DNA of 7,205 bases from an uncultured Clostridia bacterium (GCA_944393755.1 CALYBF010000072.1:1-7205); one strand, 5' to 3'. Positions 1 to 5,935 are shown, numbered from the stretch's first letter. Translations and numbers: made by a program. Notes: a model not told the origin generated them from the sequence alone.

Positions 1-155
1 TCTTGTATTTTTTGTTCTAGTTCTGCATTTTTAGCTTGTATACCTTTTATACCAAGAATTTGTAAGCTACCTTCAGTTCCTACTCCCTGAATAATTATAA
101 AATAACCAAGTAATACCAATAATGCAATCAGAATTAAAATTAATAATTTTTTCAT
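1..155 (-). CDS. pilO: PilO-like type IV pilus inner-membrane protein, N-terminus only
   Basis: Partial gene: the ATG is at 155-153 and the frame stays open to the left edge, giving 51 complete codons. The product begins MKKLL and has one strongly hydrophobic stretch (about residues 4-23). A polar segment follows, ending in a coiled-coil-like run (about residues 40-51, AKNAELEQKIQ). A short cytoplasmic start, one membrane helix and then a coiled coil is the architecture of PilO (and GspM), which pairs with PilN to form the inner-membrane alignment complex of type IV pili. The ATG overlaps the stop of the upstream PilM-PilN fusion as ATGA, so the two are translationally coupled. The PilO call rests on gene order and topology, since the diagnostic C-terminal domain lies outside the window. 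Another small pilus membrane protein remains possible. Confidence 0.6.
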   Translation of the reverse strand, partial: MKKLLILILIALLVLLGYFIIIQGVGTEGSLQILGIKGIQAKNAELEQKIQ

Positions 156-1777
156 ATTGGTAATTCTCCTTCTATTTGTATTGTAACAACACCGTTAGAC
201 TTTTGACCAGGTGTTGATGTTACTTCTGTTAGTATAACATCATTTTTTAAAACTGCTACAAAATATCCTAATTGTTCATATTTATCAGATTGTGCATTTA
301 TAACAATATGTCTATCTTGTGTATTTTGTATTGAAGTTATTTGAACACTAGCTGGTATAACTGACATAATTTGATTTAACAAATTAGGAATAGCATTTCT
401 AGTTTTCTTAACATCTTGTATTCTTTGGCTAGTACTTTCTAATTGTTCGCTCTTTTGGTTATATATATTAATACCTGTTTTTAATTCTTCATTATCAGCT
501 TTAGCTAAGCTTATCTGTGCATTTGTATGTGCAATAGAGTCATTTGCTTCTTCTTCTTTTTGGTTCATTTGGTAATTTAATACTCCTGAAAAGCCACTAT
601 AAATTGCAATTAATAAGAATAAACCAACAGCAACTCTAATTAAACTTTTTTCTGTATTATCAAGTTTTTGTCCTAAGTCCCAAGTAAGAAAACCACCAAG
701 GTTCTTCTGTTCTTTTTTAGTCTTATCTGGGTTAACTTCAATCTTCATCCAACTTGGTATTTGGTCAGCTAGAGTCTTTTTCTTAAAGTTCATACCTGTA
801 ACACCTTCACCAAGTCCCATTAAAGCTATAGAAATAGCTGAGTTAACTTCAATATAATCTTTAATACTAATATCTCTTGTATTTTCTATAAAATAAGGTT
901 TTAAAATTTCGCACTCTGAATCTGTTAAATATTCTTGGAAATACAAGTCTATATTATTAATTAAAGCACCTGTACCTGTAATATAAACCTTTTCAAATTT
1001 ATCAGTATTAGAATTTATAATCTTATTTACTTGATTAACTATATTATAAATAGTAGGCATTATATCATCTAAGTAAGAACTAACTTCGCCTGTTTGTAAT
1101 TCTCTACCTTCTGAAGTATATATAGTAGTATTTTTACAAATTTCATAAGATTTAGCATATGAATTTTCTTTTAAATTAATCTTAGATAAGAAATCTTTGC
1201 TACCTTCTTCCATAATATCAACATTAAATATCTTACCACCCATTATAGTAGTAATTGTTGTATTATCTTCAATATTTACTATAATACAATTCTCATCTTT
1301 TCTAACTTGTATTAAGTTAGGAATTGACATTGAAATTGGAGATATATTTGCTAAATGATATCCTTCTACTTCTTGTATTCTTTTGTTTAATTCAATTTTG
1401 TTGTCTGCTATATGAATAACTTTTATCTTATCTTTATCAATTTGGCTTTCTACTACTGCATATCTTGTTTCAAAAACATTTGGGTTATAACCCTTATCAG
1501 CACAGAAAGATTCAAATTCTGTTTTAATTGCTTTTTGTAAATCGTTTTTTGTAAGTAAAGCAAACATATCAAAATAATTATACATTTCTTCTGACATATT
1601 AATACTAATTGGAGTCTTTTGGCTGTAAGTTTCTTCAATTACTTGAGAAACAGCATCTTCAATTTTTTCATAAAACTTTACTCCAAATGACTCTACTTTG
1701 AAATTGTCGCGTTCTTTTGATACTTTTGCATATTTAATTAAATGTTCATCTATATATAGTCCTAGACAACTAGCCAT
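152..1777 (-). CDS. pilMN: PilM-PilN fusion, type IV pilus assembly protein
   Basis: A 541-residue protein joining two components that are separate in most type IV pilus systems. Residues 1 to about 330 look like the actin-like PilM domain. The phosphate-1 loop equivalent is at 5-19, phosphate-2 at about 164-183 (IVNIEDNTTITTI), and the adenosine-loop equivalent at 264-276 (VYITGTGALINNI). A charged linker follows, then one membrane helix at about 380-400. Next come a coiled coil (about 403-460) and a PilN-like extracytoplasmic domain to the end (about 463-541, starting with NLLNQIMSVIPASVQI). The layout equals that of GspL in type II secretion, and a pilMN fusion is known in Clostridioides difficile. 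PilM would bridge the cytoplasmic motor to the PilN/PilO membrane platform. The usual DxG residues of the nucleotide-binding loops look degenerate. The ATG at 1777 has AAAGGAG at 1790-1784, six bases upstream. The stop overlaps the next gene. A GspL-type secretion role is the main alternative. Confidence 0.82.
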   Translation of the reverse strand: MASCLGLYIDEHLIKYAKVSKERDNFKVESFGVKFYEKIEDAVSQVIEETYSQKTPISINMSEEMYNYFDMFALLTKNDLQKAIKTEFESFCADKGYNPNVFETRYAVVESQIDKDKIKVIHIADNKIELNKRIQEVEGYHLANISPISMSIPNLIQVRKDENCIIVNIEDNTTITTIMGGKIFNVDIMEEGSKDFLSKINLKENSYAKSYEICKNTTIYTSEGRELQTGEVSSYLDDIMPTIYNIVNQVNKIINSNTDKFEKVYITGTGALINNIDLYFQEYLTDSECEILKPYFIENTRDISIKDYIEVNSAISIALMGLGEGVTGMNFKKKTLADQIPSWMKIEVNPDKTKKEQKNLGGFLTWDLGQKLDNTEKSLIRVAVGLFLLIAIYSGFSGVLNYQMNQKEEEANDSIAHTNAQISLAKADNEELKTGINIYNQKSEQLESTSQRIQDVKKTRNAIPNLLNQIMSVIPASVQITSIQNTQDRHIVINAQSDKYEQLGYFVAVLKNDVILTEVTSTPGQKSNGVVTIQIEGELPI

Positions 1778-1822
1778 TTTTCTCTCCTTTTTCTTTGTTT
1801 ATTTTTATTTTTTACAATTAAA

Positions 1823-1851
1823 ATTATAAAATACTAGAATTAATTTTACAA
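1823..1851 (-). promoter_or_regulatory. Sigma-A-type promoter, pilMN proximal
   Basis: Reading the minus strand, a -35 box TTGTAA (1851-1846) is followed by a 17-base spacer and a perfect -10 box TATAAT (1828-1823). Transcription would start near 1816, about 40 bases before the pilMN ATG. The spacing is ideal and four of six -35 bases match. In DNA this AT-rich, chance matches are common, so this is a plausible rather than proven promoter. Confidence 0.5.
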
Positions 1852-1892
1852 AATTCTATAAATTTCTTGTATAAAACTCATAATATAGTTAT

Positions 1893-1920
1893 ATTTTATA
1901 ATTTTTTAAGAAAAAGTCAA
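1893..1920 (-). promoter_or_regulatory. Sigma-A-type promoter, pilMN distal
   Basis: Minus strand: TTGACT (1920-1915, five of six consensus bases), a 16-base spacer, then TAAAAT (1898-1893, five of six). Transcription would start near 1886, giving a leader of about 108 bases before pilMN. It has the better -35 box of the two candidates and lies directly downstream of the three phased GTAATA repeats, which suggests this is the regulated start. Confidence 0.45.
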
Positions 1921-1936
1921 TATTTTTAATCCAATC

Positions 1937-1964
1937 GTAATATAAATGTAATACAACTGTAATA
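1937..1964. repeat. Three GTAATA repeats at an exact 11-bp period
   Basis: GTAATA occurs at 1937, 1948 and 1959 on the plus strand, so successive copies begin exactly 11 bp apart, about one helical turn. A weaker fourth match (TTAATC) lies at 1926 in the same phase. The array fits between the rsmB stop and the -35 box of the distal pil promoter; copy centres fall at about -53, -64 and -75 from its inferred start. This geometry fits in-phase binding of an activator or RNA polymerase alpha subunits. It could also be coincidence in AT-rich DNA. Confidence 0.4.
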
Positions 1965-1967
1965 ATA

Positions 1968-3443
1968 TCAATTTTCCTTGATATACTTAAGTTTACAAAT
2001 AAAAAAGCCATCTGTTTTTTCATTTTGTAAAACTTCTAAATAACCATTATTTTCTTTATCCAAATACTGTATAAAAAACTTATCTTTGTTATAAATTTTC
2101 TCGTTTAAAATATTATATAAATTATCTAATTTAAAATTAGAATTTTTTTCTAAAAATTTTTCTATAATATCTCTATTTTCTTTCCTAAAAATACTGCAAG
2201 TAGAATAAACAATTTCTCCACCTGGTTTTAAATATTTAGAACAAGTATCTAAAATATCTAATTGTAATTTACTAATTTCTTCTATATCTTTTTCTTTCTT
2301 CTGCCATTTAATATCTGGCTTTCTTTTTAAAACACCTATTCCTAAGCAAGGCACATCTAAAAGAATTTTATCAAATTTATTTTTATATTCTTCATTATAA
2401 CAGCTTGCATCATTAACTTTAGTTTTTACTATATTAATACCTAATCTTTTACAATTTTCATCAACTAATTTAGTTCTATGTTCATACACATCAAAAGCAA
2501 AAATCTCACCTTTATTTTTCATTATCTCTGCTAAATATGTAGTCTTACCACCAGGGCTACTACAAGCATCTAACAAAGTTTCTTGTTCTTTTGGTTCAAG
2601 AACTAAAGCACTTAAACCTGCCACCTCATCTTCTACTGTAAAAAGTCCATTTTTAAAAGCTTCTAAATTTTCCAAATTACTTACTTTATTTAAAATTAAA
2701 AAATCTTCTAAAATTCCGTCTTCACTTTTAATTTTCTCTTTTTCTAAAATAGTTTTTAAATCTTTTTTATTTGTTTTCAAATTATTTACTCTAATAGAAA
2801 CTTTAGGTCTCAAAATAGAAGCTTTACAAAAATCTTCTACTTTGTCATATGAAAAACCTTCATCTTTCAGTTCTTCTATTATCCATAAAGGCATAGAATA
2901 ACAAAAAGATAATCTTTTATTTTCTTCTTTTATTAAGAAAAAATCTTCATAATCTTTTTTTGTAACTTTTCTTAAAACCGCATTTGTAAAACCAATACTA
3001 CCCCTATTACCATATTTCTTAGCTAAATTGACACCTTCATTAACAGCTGCAGATTTTGGTATTTTATCTAAAAAAACAATTTGGTAAATAGAAAGTCTTA
3101 AAATATTTAATATCCATAAAGATAATTTATTTAATTTTAATTTAGAATATTTTTTAATAATTTCATCTAAAGTTAACTTCCACGTAGTAACACCATACAC
3201 AATCTCAGAAATAAGAGCTATATCTCTGTTGTCAAGATTATTTTTAGTATTTACTTTATTGTTATTATTTTCATTATTTTTGTTTTCGTTCTTTTTATTT
3301 ACTTCTTTTTTATTTGTTTCTTTTTTATCTTTTTCTTTTCTTATTTTGTTAATAGTATCATTTAGCAAAAGATTAGAATAAGAATTGTCTTTGTCCATTT
3401 TGTATAAAACCTTTAATGCTAACTCTCTTACTTTATCAACCAT
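1968..3443 (-). CDS. rsmB: 16S rRNA (cytosine-967-C5)-methyltransferase RsmB
   Basis: A 491-residue enzyme that transfers a methyl group from SAM to C5 of cytosine 967 of 16S rRNA in the cytoplasm. Residues 1 to about 165 form the NusB-like RNA-binding domain. The Rossmann-fold methyltransferase domain follows: the SAM loop DACSSPGGKT at 292-301, the motif IV cysteine in LLDVPCLGIGVL (C366), and the nucleophilic cysteine in YSTCS (C416). Both catalytic cysteines are present. Residues 34-70 are a Lys/Asn/Glu-rich, low-complexity insertion between the first NusB-like helix and the conserved ALISEIVYG segment. This makes the protein longer than the usual 430-450 residues. I chose the ATG at 3443 because AAGGAGGT (3458-3451) precedes it by seven bases. 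The open frame extends 16 codons further upstream, but that part lies across the SD and the palindrome and has no family similarity. Confidence 0.95.
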   Translation of the reverse strand: MVDKVRELALKVLYKMDKDNSYSNLLLNDTINKIRKEKDKKETNKKEVNKKNENKNNENNNNKVNTKNNLDNRDIALISEIVYGVTTWKLTLDEIIKKYSKLKLNKLSLWILNILRLSIYQIVFLDKIPKSAAVNEGVNLAKKYGNRGSIGFTNAVLRKVTKKDYEDFFLIKEENKRLSFCYSMPLWIIEELKDEGFSYDKVEDFCKASILRPKVSIRVNNLKTNKKDLKTILEKEKIKSEDGILEDFLILNKVSNLENLEAFKNGLFTVEDEVAGLSALVLEPKEQETLLDACSSPGGKTTYLAEIMKNKGEIFAFDVYEHRTKLVDENCKRLGINIVKTKVNDASCYNEEYKNKFDKILLDVPCLGIGVLKRKPDIKWQKKEKDIEEISKLQLDILDTCSKYLKPGGEIVYSTCSIFRKENRDIIEKFLEKNSNFKLDNLYNILNEKIYNKDKFFIQYLDKENNGYLEVLQNEKTDGFFICKLKYIKEN

Positions 3444-3458
3444 TTTTTCTACCTCCTT

Positions 3459-3559
3459 ATGGGGACGTTTCCATTTGGACATTTTGTCCAATTAGGGACA
3501 GAGCATATCTAAAGATATGTCCCATTTTGGACAAAATGTCCAAAATGAAACGTCCCCAT
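3459..3559. repeat. About 100-bp imperfect palindrome, REP/MITE-like element A
   Basis: The left arm starts ATGGGGACGTTTC (3459) and the right arm ends GAAACGTCCCCAT (3559). The arms pair almost throughout, with two mismatches next to the outer block, three further in, and a small bulge near the centre. The centre closes on ATATCT/AGATAT around 3505-3516. Each arm also holds its own small inverted repeat, TGGACA and TGTCCA spaced by a few bases, so two short hairpins or one long cruciform are possible. The element begins one base beyond the rsmB SD and would form most of the rsmB leader RNA. It has the same length and box type as the element at 4377-4476. Clostridial palindromes with such GGGAC/GTCCC boxes are often mobilised in trans by IS200-like Y1 transposases; none is encoded here. 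Confidence 0.85.
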
Positions 3560-3560
3560 C

Positions 3561-3589
3561 ATTATATCTTTTTTATTTTTTAATTTCTA
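3561..3589 (-). promoter_or_regulatory. Probable sigma-A promoter of rsmB
   Basis: Minus strand: TAGAAA (3589-3584, four of six consensus bases), a 17-base spacer, then a perfect TATAAT (3566-3561). Transcription would start near 3554, inside palindrome A, so the roughly 110-base rsmB leader would consist almost wholly of that element with the SD at its base. The same bases read CATTATA on the plus strand. Confidence 0.45.
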
Positions 3590-3658
3590 CTATTTTTGAA
3601 TATTTTTTCTTTTTATTGGAAAAGATATTTTTAAAAGTAAAATTTGGAGGTTTTATAT

Positions 3659-3877
3659 ATGGATATTAAAAAACATATTATTGTAACTGGTAATTCTACA
3701 GTTTCCTGGAAAGATGCTATTGTTAAAGCAATTTCAGAAGCTTCTAAAACTATAGATTATTTATCAGAAGTTAAAATTTTAGAACAAAGAGCTTTAATTG
3801 ATGGTGATAGAATTTCACAATATTTTGTTGACTTAGATTTAAGTTTTGTGATTGATGTTAACCGTAAAGATAGTTAA
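3659..3877 (+). CDS. Dodecin family protein
   Basis: A 72-residue protein with the dodecin pattern. A short first strand (residues 5-10, KHIIVT) leads to a helix beginning SWKDAIVKAISEASKTI (16-32). Two strands follow (about 36-45 and 52-66, ending YFVDLDLSFVID). Dodecins assemble into hollow dodecamers that bind and buffer flavins such as FMN, riboflavin or lumichrome in the cytoplasm. The tryptophan that stacks on flavin in the archaeal and Thermus-type proteins is absent: the region reads YLSEVKILEQ, as I recall for many Firmicute members, so ligand binding is not assured. ATG 3659 is chosen because TGGAGG (3645-3650) lies eight bases before it; the in-frame TTG at 3644 overlaps that SD. 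The gene is 37 bases upstream of spoVAC on the same strand with no visible promoter or terminator between, so it is probably the first gene of the spoVA operon. Confidence 0.85.
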   Translation: MDIKKHIIVTGNSTVSWKDAIVKAISEASKTIDYLSEVKILEQRALIDGDRISQYFVDLDLSFVIDVNRKDS

Positions 3878-3914
3878 ATAGTAAAATATTTATATATGGA
3901 GGTACATTAAAATT

Positions 3915-4379
3915 ATGAACCCTTTAGAAAGTAATAAAACATATCAAGATTATGTTGACAAAAAAACACCTAATTCAAAAATACTTAAAAATTGTTTTAA
4001 CGCATTTTGGGTTGGTGGCTTAATTTGTACAATTGGACAAGTTATTCTTAATATATGCAAAGAAAGAGGTTTTGATACACAAACTTCAGGTACAATTGTT
4101 TCCATTTTATTAATTGGTATTTCAGCATTTTTAACAGGTCTTAATTTATTTAATAAAATAGGAAAATTTGCAGGGGCAGGTTCTCTTATTCCAATTACTG
4201 GTTTTGCAAATTCAATTGTTTCACCTGCTATGGAATATAAATCAGAAGGATATGTCATGGGTGTTGGTGGAAAAATGTTTACAGTAGCAGGACCTGTTCT
4301 GGTTTTTGGCATTTCTACTTCTATTCTTGTTGGAATAATTTATTTAATATTTAATACGCAAAATATAACATTGGTGTGA
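3915..4379 (+). CDS. spoVAC: Stage V sporulation protein SpoVAC
   Basis: A 154-residue membrane protein of the SpoVAC/SpoVAEB family. It is part of the forespore inner-membrane channel that imports dipicolinic acid (DPA) during sporulation and releases it at germination; Bacillus SpoVAC behaves as a mechanosensitive channel. Diagnostic motifs are VGGLICTIGQ (33-42) in the first membrane segment and FAGAGSLIPITGF (85-97). There are further hydrophobic segments at about 57-78 and 122-147. Length matches the roughly 150 residues of Bacillus. TGGAGGT (3897-3903) lies 11 bases before the ATG, slightly long. The TGA stop is the first three bases of the palindrome at 4377, so the last residues (about NTQNITLV) may have been shaped by that insertion. 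The same two motifs recur in spoVAE, showing the paralogy of these subunits. Confidence 0.96.
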   Translation: MNPLESNKTYQDYVDKKTPNSKILKNCFNAFWVGGLICTIGQVILNICKERGFDTQTSGTIVSILLIGISAFLTGLNLFNKIGKFAGAGSLIPITGFANSIVSPAMEYKSEGYVMGVGGKMFTVAGPVLVFGISTSILVGIIYLIFNTQNITLV

Positions 4380-4476
4380 GACATTTGGGACACCCATTTT
4401 TTGTCTCAAAACATTTTTTAATTACTTTATTTTTTATTAAAAATGAGACAAAAAGTGGGTGTCCCAAAACGTCTCA
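4377..4476. repeat. 100-bp palindrome, REP/MITE-like element B, in the spoVAC-spoVAD junction
   Basis: The left arm runs from TGAGAC to GTCTCA (4377-4407) and the right arm likewise (4444-4476). The arms are reverse complements apart from one or two small differences, sharing a GGGACACCCA block (GGGTGTCCC on the right). An AT-rich loop lies at 4408-4443. As in the element at 3459-3559, each arm is itself bounded by a short inverted repeat, the length is about 100 bp, and GRGAC/GTCYC boxes are used. The element fills the gap exactly: its first three bases are the spoVAC stop and it ends two bases before the spoVAD SD. In mRNA it would fold into a strong intercistronic hairpin. It also lengthens the spoVAD frame upstream in a spurious way. 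Confidence 0.87.
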
Positions 4477-4492
4477 AAAAGGAGTTGATTTT

Positions 4493-5494
4493 TTGAAAAA
4501 GATTGGTAAACAAACTATTAAATTTGATAACCCGCCTACTATTCTAGAGTGTAATAGTATTGTTGGTCCTAAAGAAGCTAATGGTCCTCTTGCTAAGTAT
4601 TTTGATAAGACTCTAGAAGATGAGTTTTGGGGTGAAAAGTCTTGGGAAAAGGCTGAAAGTAAAATTATTAAGGAAAACGTTAATATGCTTATTTCTAAAT
4701 CTGGTATCAATACTCAAGATATTGATTGTGCTTTTGCTGGTGATTTATTAAACCAATGTATTTCTTCTAGTTTTGGTTTAAGAGATATTAATATTCCTTT
4801 TTTCGGTGTTTTTGGTGCTTGTTCTACTTTTGTTGAAAGTTTATCTTTAGGTGCTATTTGTGTTGAAAGTTTTGCAAATTATGTTTTATGTGCTACTTCT
4901 AGTCATTTCTGTAGTGCTGAAAAACAATTTAGGTTTCCTTTAGAACTTGGTAACCAAAGACCACCTTCTAGCCAATGGACTGTTACTGGTAGTGGTGCTG
5001 CTATTCTTTCTAAAGAAGGAAGTGGTCCTTTTATTACTCACATTACACCTGGTAAAATTGTTGATATGGGTATTAAAGATGCTAATAATATGGGTGCTGC
5101 AATGGCTCCAGCATTTTCACAAACTTTAATTACTCATTTTTTGGATACTGGTAGAAGTCCTAATTATTATAATGCTATTATTAGTGGCGATTTAGGTCAT
5201 ATTGGTAAAAGTATTGCAATCGATATTTTAAAAAATAATGGTTATAATATAAAACCTAATTATGATGATTGCGGTGTTCTTATTTTTGATAAAAATTCAC
5301 AAGATACCCACTCTGGTGGTAGTGGTTGTGCGTGCTGTGCTACAGTTTTTTCTGGTTACTTTTTTAAACAATTAAAAGAAAAAAAATTAAAAAAGATTCT
5401 TTTAATTGCCACTGGTGCTTTGATGAATTCTACTTCTTCACAACAAGGAGAGAGTATTCCTGGTATTGCTCACGCAATTAGTATTGAATTATAA
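4493..5494 (+). CDS. spoVAD: Stage V sporulation protein SpoVAD
   Basis: A 333-residue protein with a thiolase/ketosynthase-like fold. SpoVAD is a peripheral subunit of the spore DPA channel that binds dipicolinic acid on the forespore inner membrane; it is not known to act as a thiolase. Visible family features are GDLLNQCISSSFGLR (83-97), the thiolase-type cysteine in FGVFGACST (C110), SSQWTVTGSGAA (159-170), ISGDLGHIG (230-238) and the Cys/Gly-rich GGSGCACCATVFSGYF (275-290). Length is close to the usual 335-340. The start is TTG 4493, with AAGGAG (4479-4484) eight bases upstream. The frame is open back to GTG 4376, but those 39 codons read through the palindrome and resemble no SpoVAD sequence. 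spoVAE follows after 47 bases. Expression in the forespore under sigma-G is expected from Bacillus, but no sigma-G promoter was found here. Confidence 0.95.
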   Translation: MKKIGKQTIKFDNPPTILECNSIVGPKEANGPLAKYFDKTLEDEFWGEKSWEKAESKIIKENVNMLISKSGINTQDIDCAFAGDLLNQCISSSFGLRDINIPFFGVFGACSTFVESLSLGAICVESFANYVLCATSSHFCSAEKQFRFPLELGNQRPPSSQWTVTGSGAAILSKEGSGPFITHITPGKIVDMGIKDANNMGAAMAPAFSQTLITHFLDTGRSPNYYNAIISGDLGHIGKSIAIDILKNNGYNIKPNYDDCGVLIFDKNSQDTHSGGSGCACCATVFSGYFFKQLKEKKLKKILLIATGALMNSTSSQQGESIPGIAHAISIEL

Positions 5495-5541
5495 AAATTT
5501 ATTTTTTACATTTTTATTTAATGTTAAGGTGGTGATTTATT

Positions 5542-5935
5542 TTGGATATAAATTGGGCTAATGTTTTTGAATTATCCTCATTACTTAAATGTTTTATTGT
5601 TGGCGGTCTTATTTGTGTGATTGGTCAGATTTTAATTGATAAGACTAAACTTACTCCTGCTCGTATCTTAGTTATTTTTGTTACTACTGGTTGTATTTTA
5701 GGTGGACTTCGGTATTTACAAATATTTAGTAGAGTTTGCAGGGGCTGGTGCTACTGTTCCTCTTACTGGTTTTGGTTACAATTTAGCTAAAGGTGCTATT
5801 GAAGCTGTTAAAGAATATGGTATTATTGGTGCTTTTACTGGTGGTGTTAAAGCTGCAAGTGGTGGTATTGCTGCTGCTATTTTCTTCGGCTATATTGCTT
5901 CTCTTATTTCTAAGCCTAAAATGAAAAAGCAATAA
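5542..5935 (+). CDS. spoVAE: SpoVAE (SpoVAEB), interrupted by a +1 frameshift
   Basis: This is a small membrane subunit of the spore DPA channel, homologous to SpoVAC. The first frame starts at TTG 5542, after the SD AAGGTGGTGA (5526-5535), and gives 56 good residues including VGGLICVIGQ (20-29), ending GCILGGL. After CTT (5707-5709) it enters CGG and runs into a Trp/Cys-rich nonsense tail, stopping at 5788-5790. The +1 frame continues the family sequence without loss: GIYKYLVEFAGAGATVPL, then on to KPKMKKQ and the stop at 5933-5935. Omitting one base of CTTC (5707-5710) gives an intact 130-residue protein with no missing residue. It may be a sequencing or assembly error, a recent mutation, or +1 recoding at CUU-CGG-U. 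Both halves look otherwise well conserved, which argues against an old pseudogene. Confidence 0.85.
5700..5713 (+). other. Frameshift site in spoVAE: AGGTGG-A-CTT-CGG-T
   Basis: Codon 56 is CTT (5707-5709) and codon 57 in the zero frame is CGG (5710-5712). I found CGG nowhere else in frame in the genes of this window. A slip from CUU to UUC lets decoding continue with GGT ATT in the correct frame; a tRNA-Leu with anticodon GAG could pair with both. AGGTGG at 5700-5705 resembles the gene's own SD (AAGGTGGTGA) and lies one base before CTT; in prfB the SD-like stimulator lies three bases before its CUU. These glycine codons are conserved in the protein anyway, so the SD likeness may be incidental. 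Confidence 0.5.

Noticed and set aside
1778..1967. Terminator after rsmB or a c-di-GMP riboswitch before pilMN
   Set aside because: The 190-base gap has no GC-containing hairpin followed by a T-run and none of the conserved GEMM-type bases. Apart from the promoters and phased repeats, nothing is visible.
3444..3491. Upstream extension of rsmB by 16 residues
   Set aside because: It reads through the rsmB SD and part of palindrome A. The ATG at 3443 has an almost perfect SD, and the family N-terminus begins there.
3459..3559. CRISPR repeat, riboswitch or tRNA at the palindromes
   Set aside because: There are only two dissimilar copies without spacers, no known riboswitch core is visible, and no tRNA-like cloverleaf or CCA-end pattern is present. 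A REP/MITE-like palindrome fits better.
3560..3602. Sigma-G promoter for the dodecin-spoVA operon (CATTATA at 3560; GAATA at 3598)
   Set aside because: CATTATA fits a sigma-G -10, but no -35-like sequence lies 16-18 bases upstream, which is palindrome DNA. GAATA at 3598 lacks a matching -10. The same bases serve better as the minus-strand TATAAT of rsmB.
3950..4312. Antisense open frame of 120 codons within spoVAC
   Set aside because: It is the mirror of a clearly conserved coding sequence, has no SD, and its Pro/Ile-rich composition reflects the reverse complement of spoVAC codons.
4376..4492. Upstream extension of spoVAD to GTG 4376, adding 39 residues
   Set aside because: These codons translate the palindromic element and overlap the spoVAC stop. 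No SD suits GTG 4376, whereas AAGGAG precedes TTG 4493 at the right distance and the SpoVAD family starts there.
5702..5935. Separate gene beginning at GTG 5702 for the second half of spoVAE
   Set aside because: The product begins in the middle of a SpoVAE domain, with no SD at proper spacing (AGGTGG overlaps the GTG), and it continues the first half exactly at the homologous residue. A frameshift explains it better.
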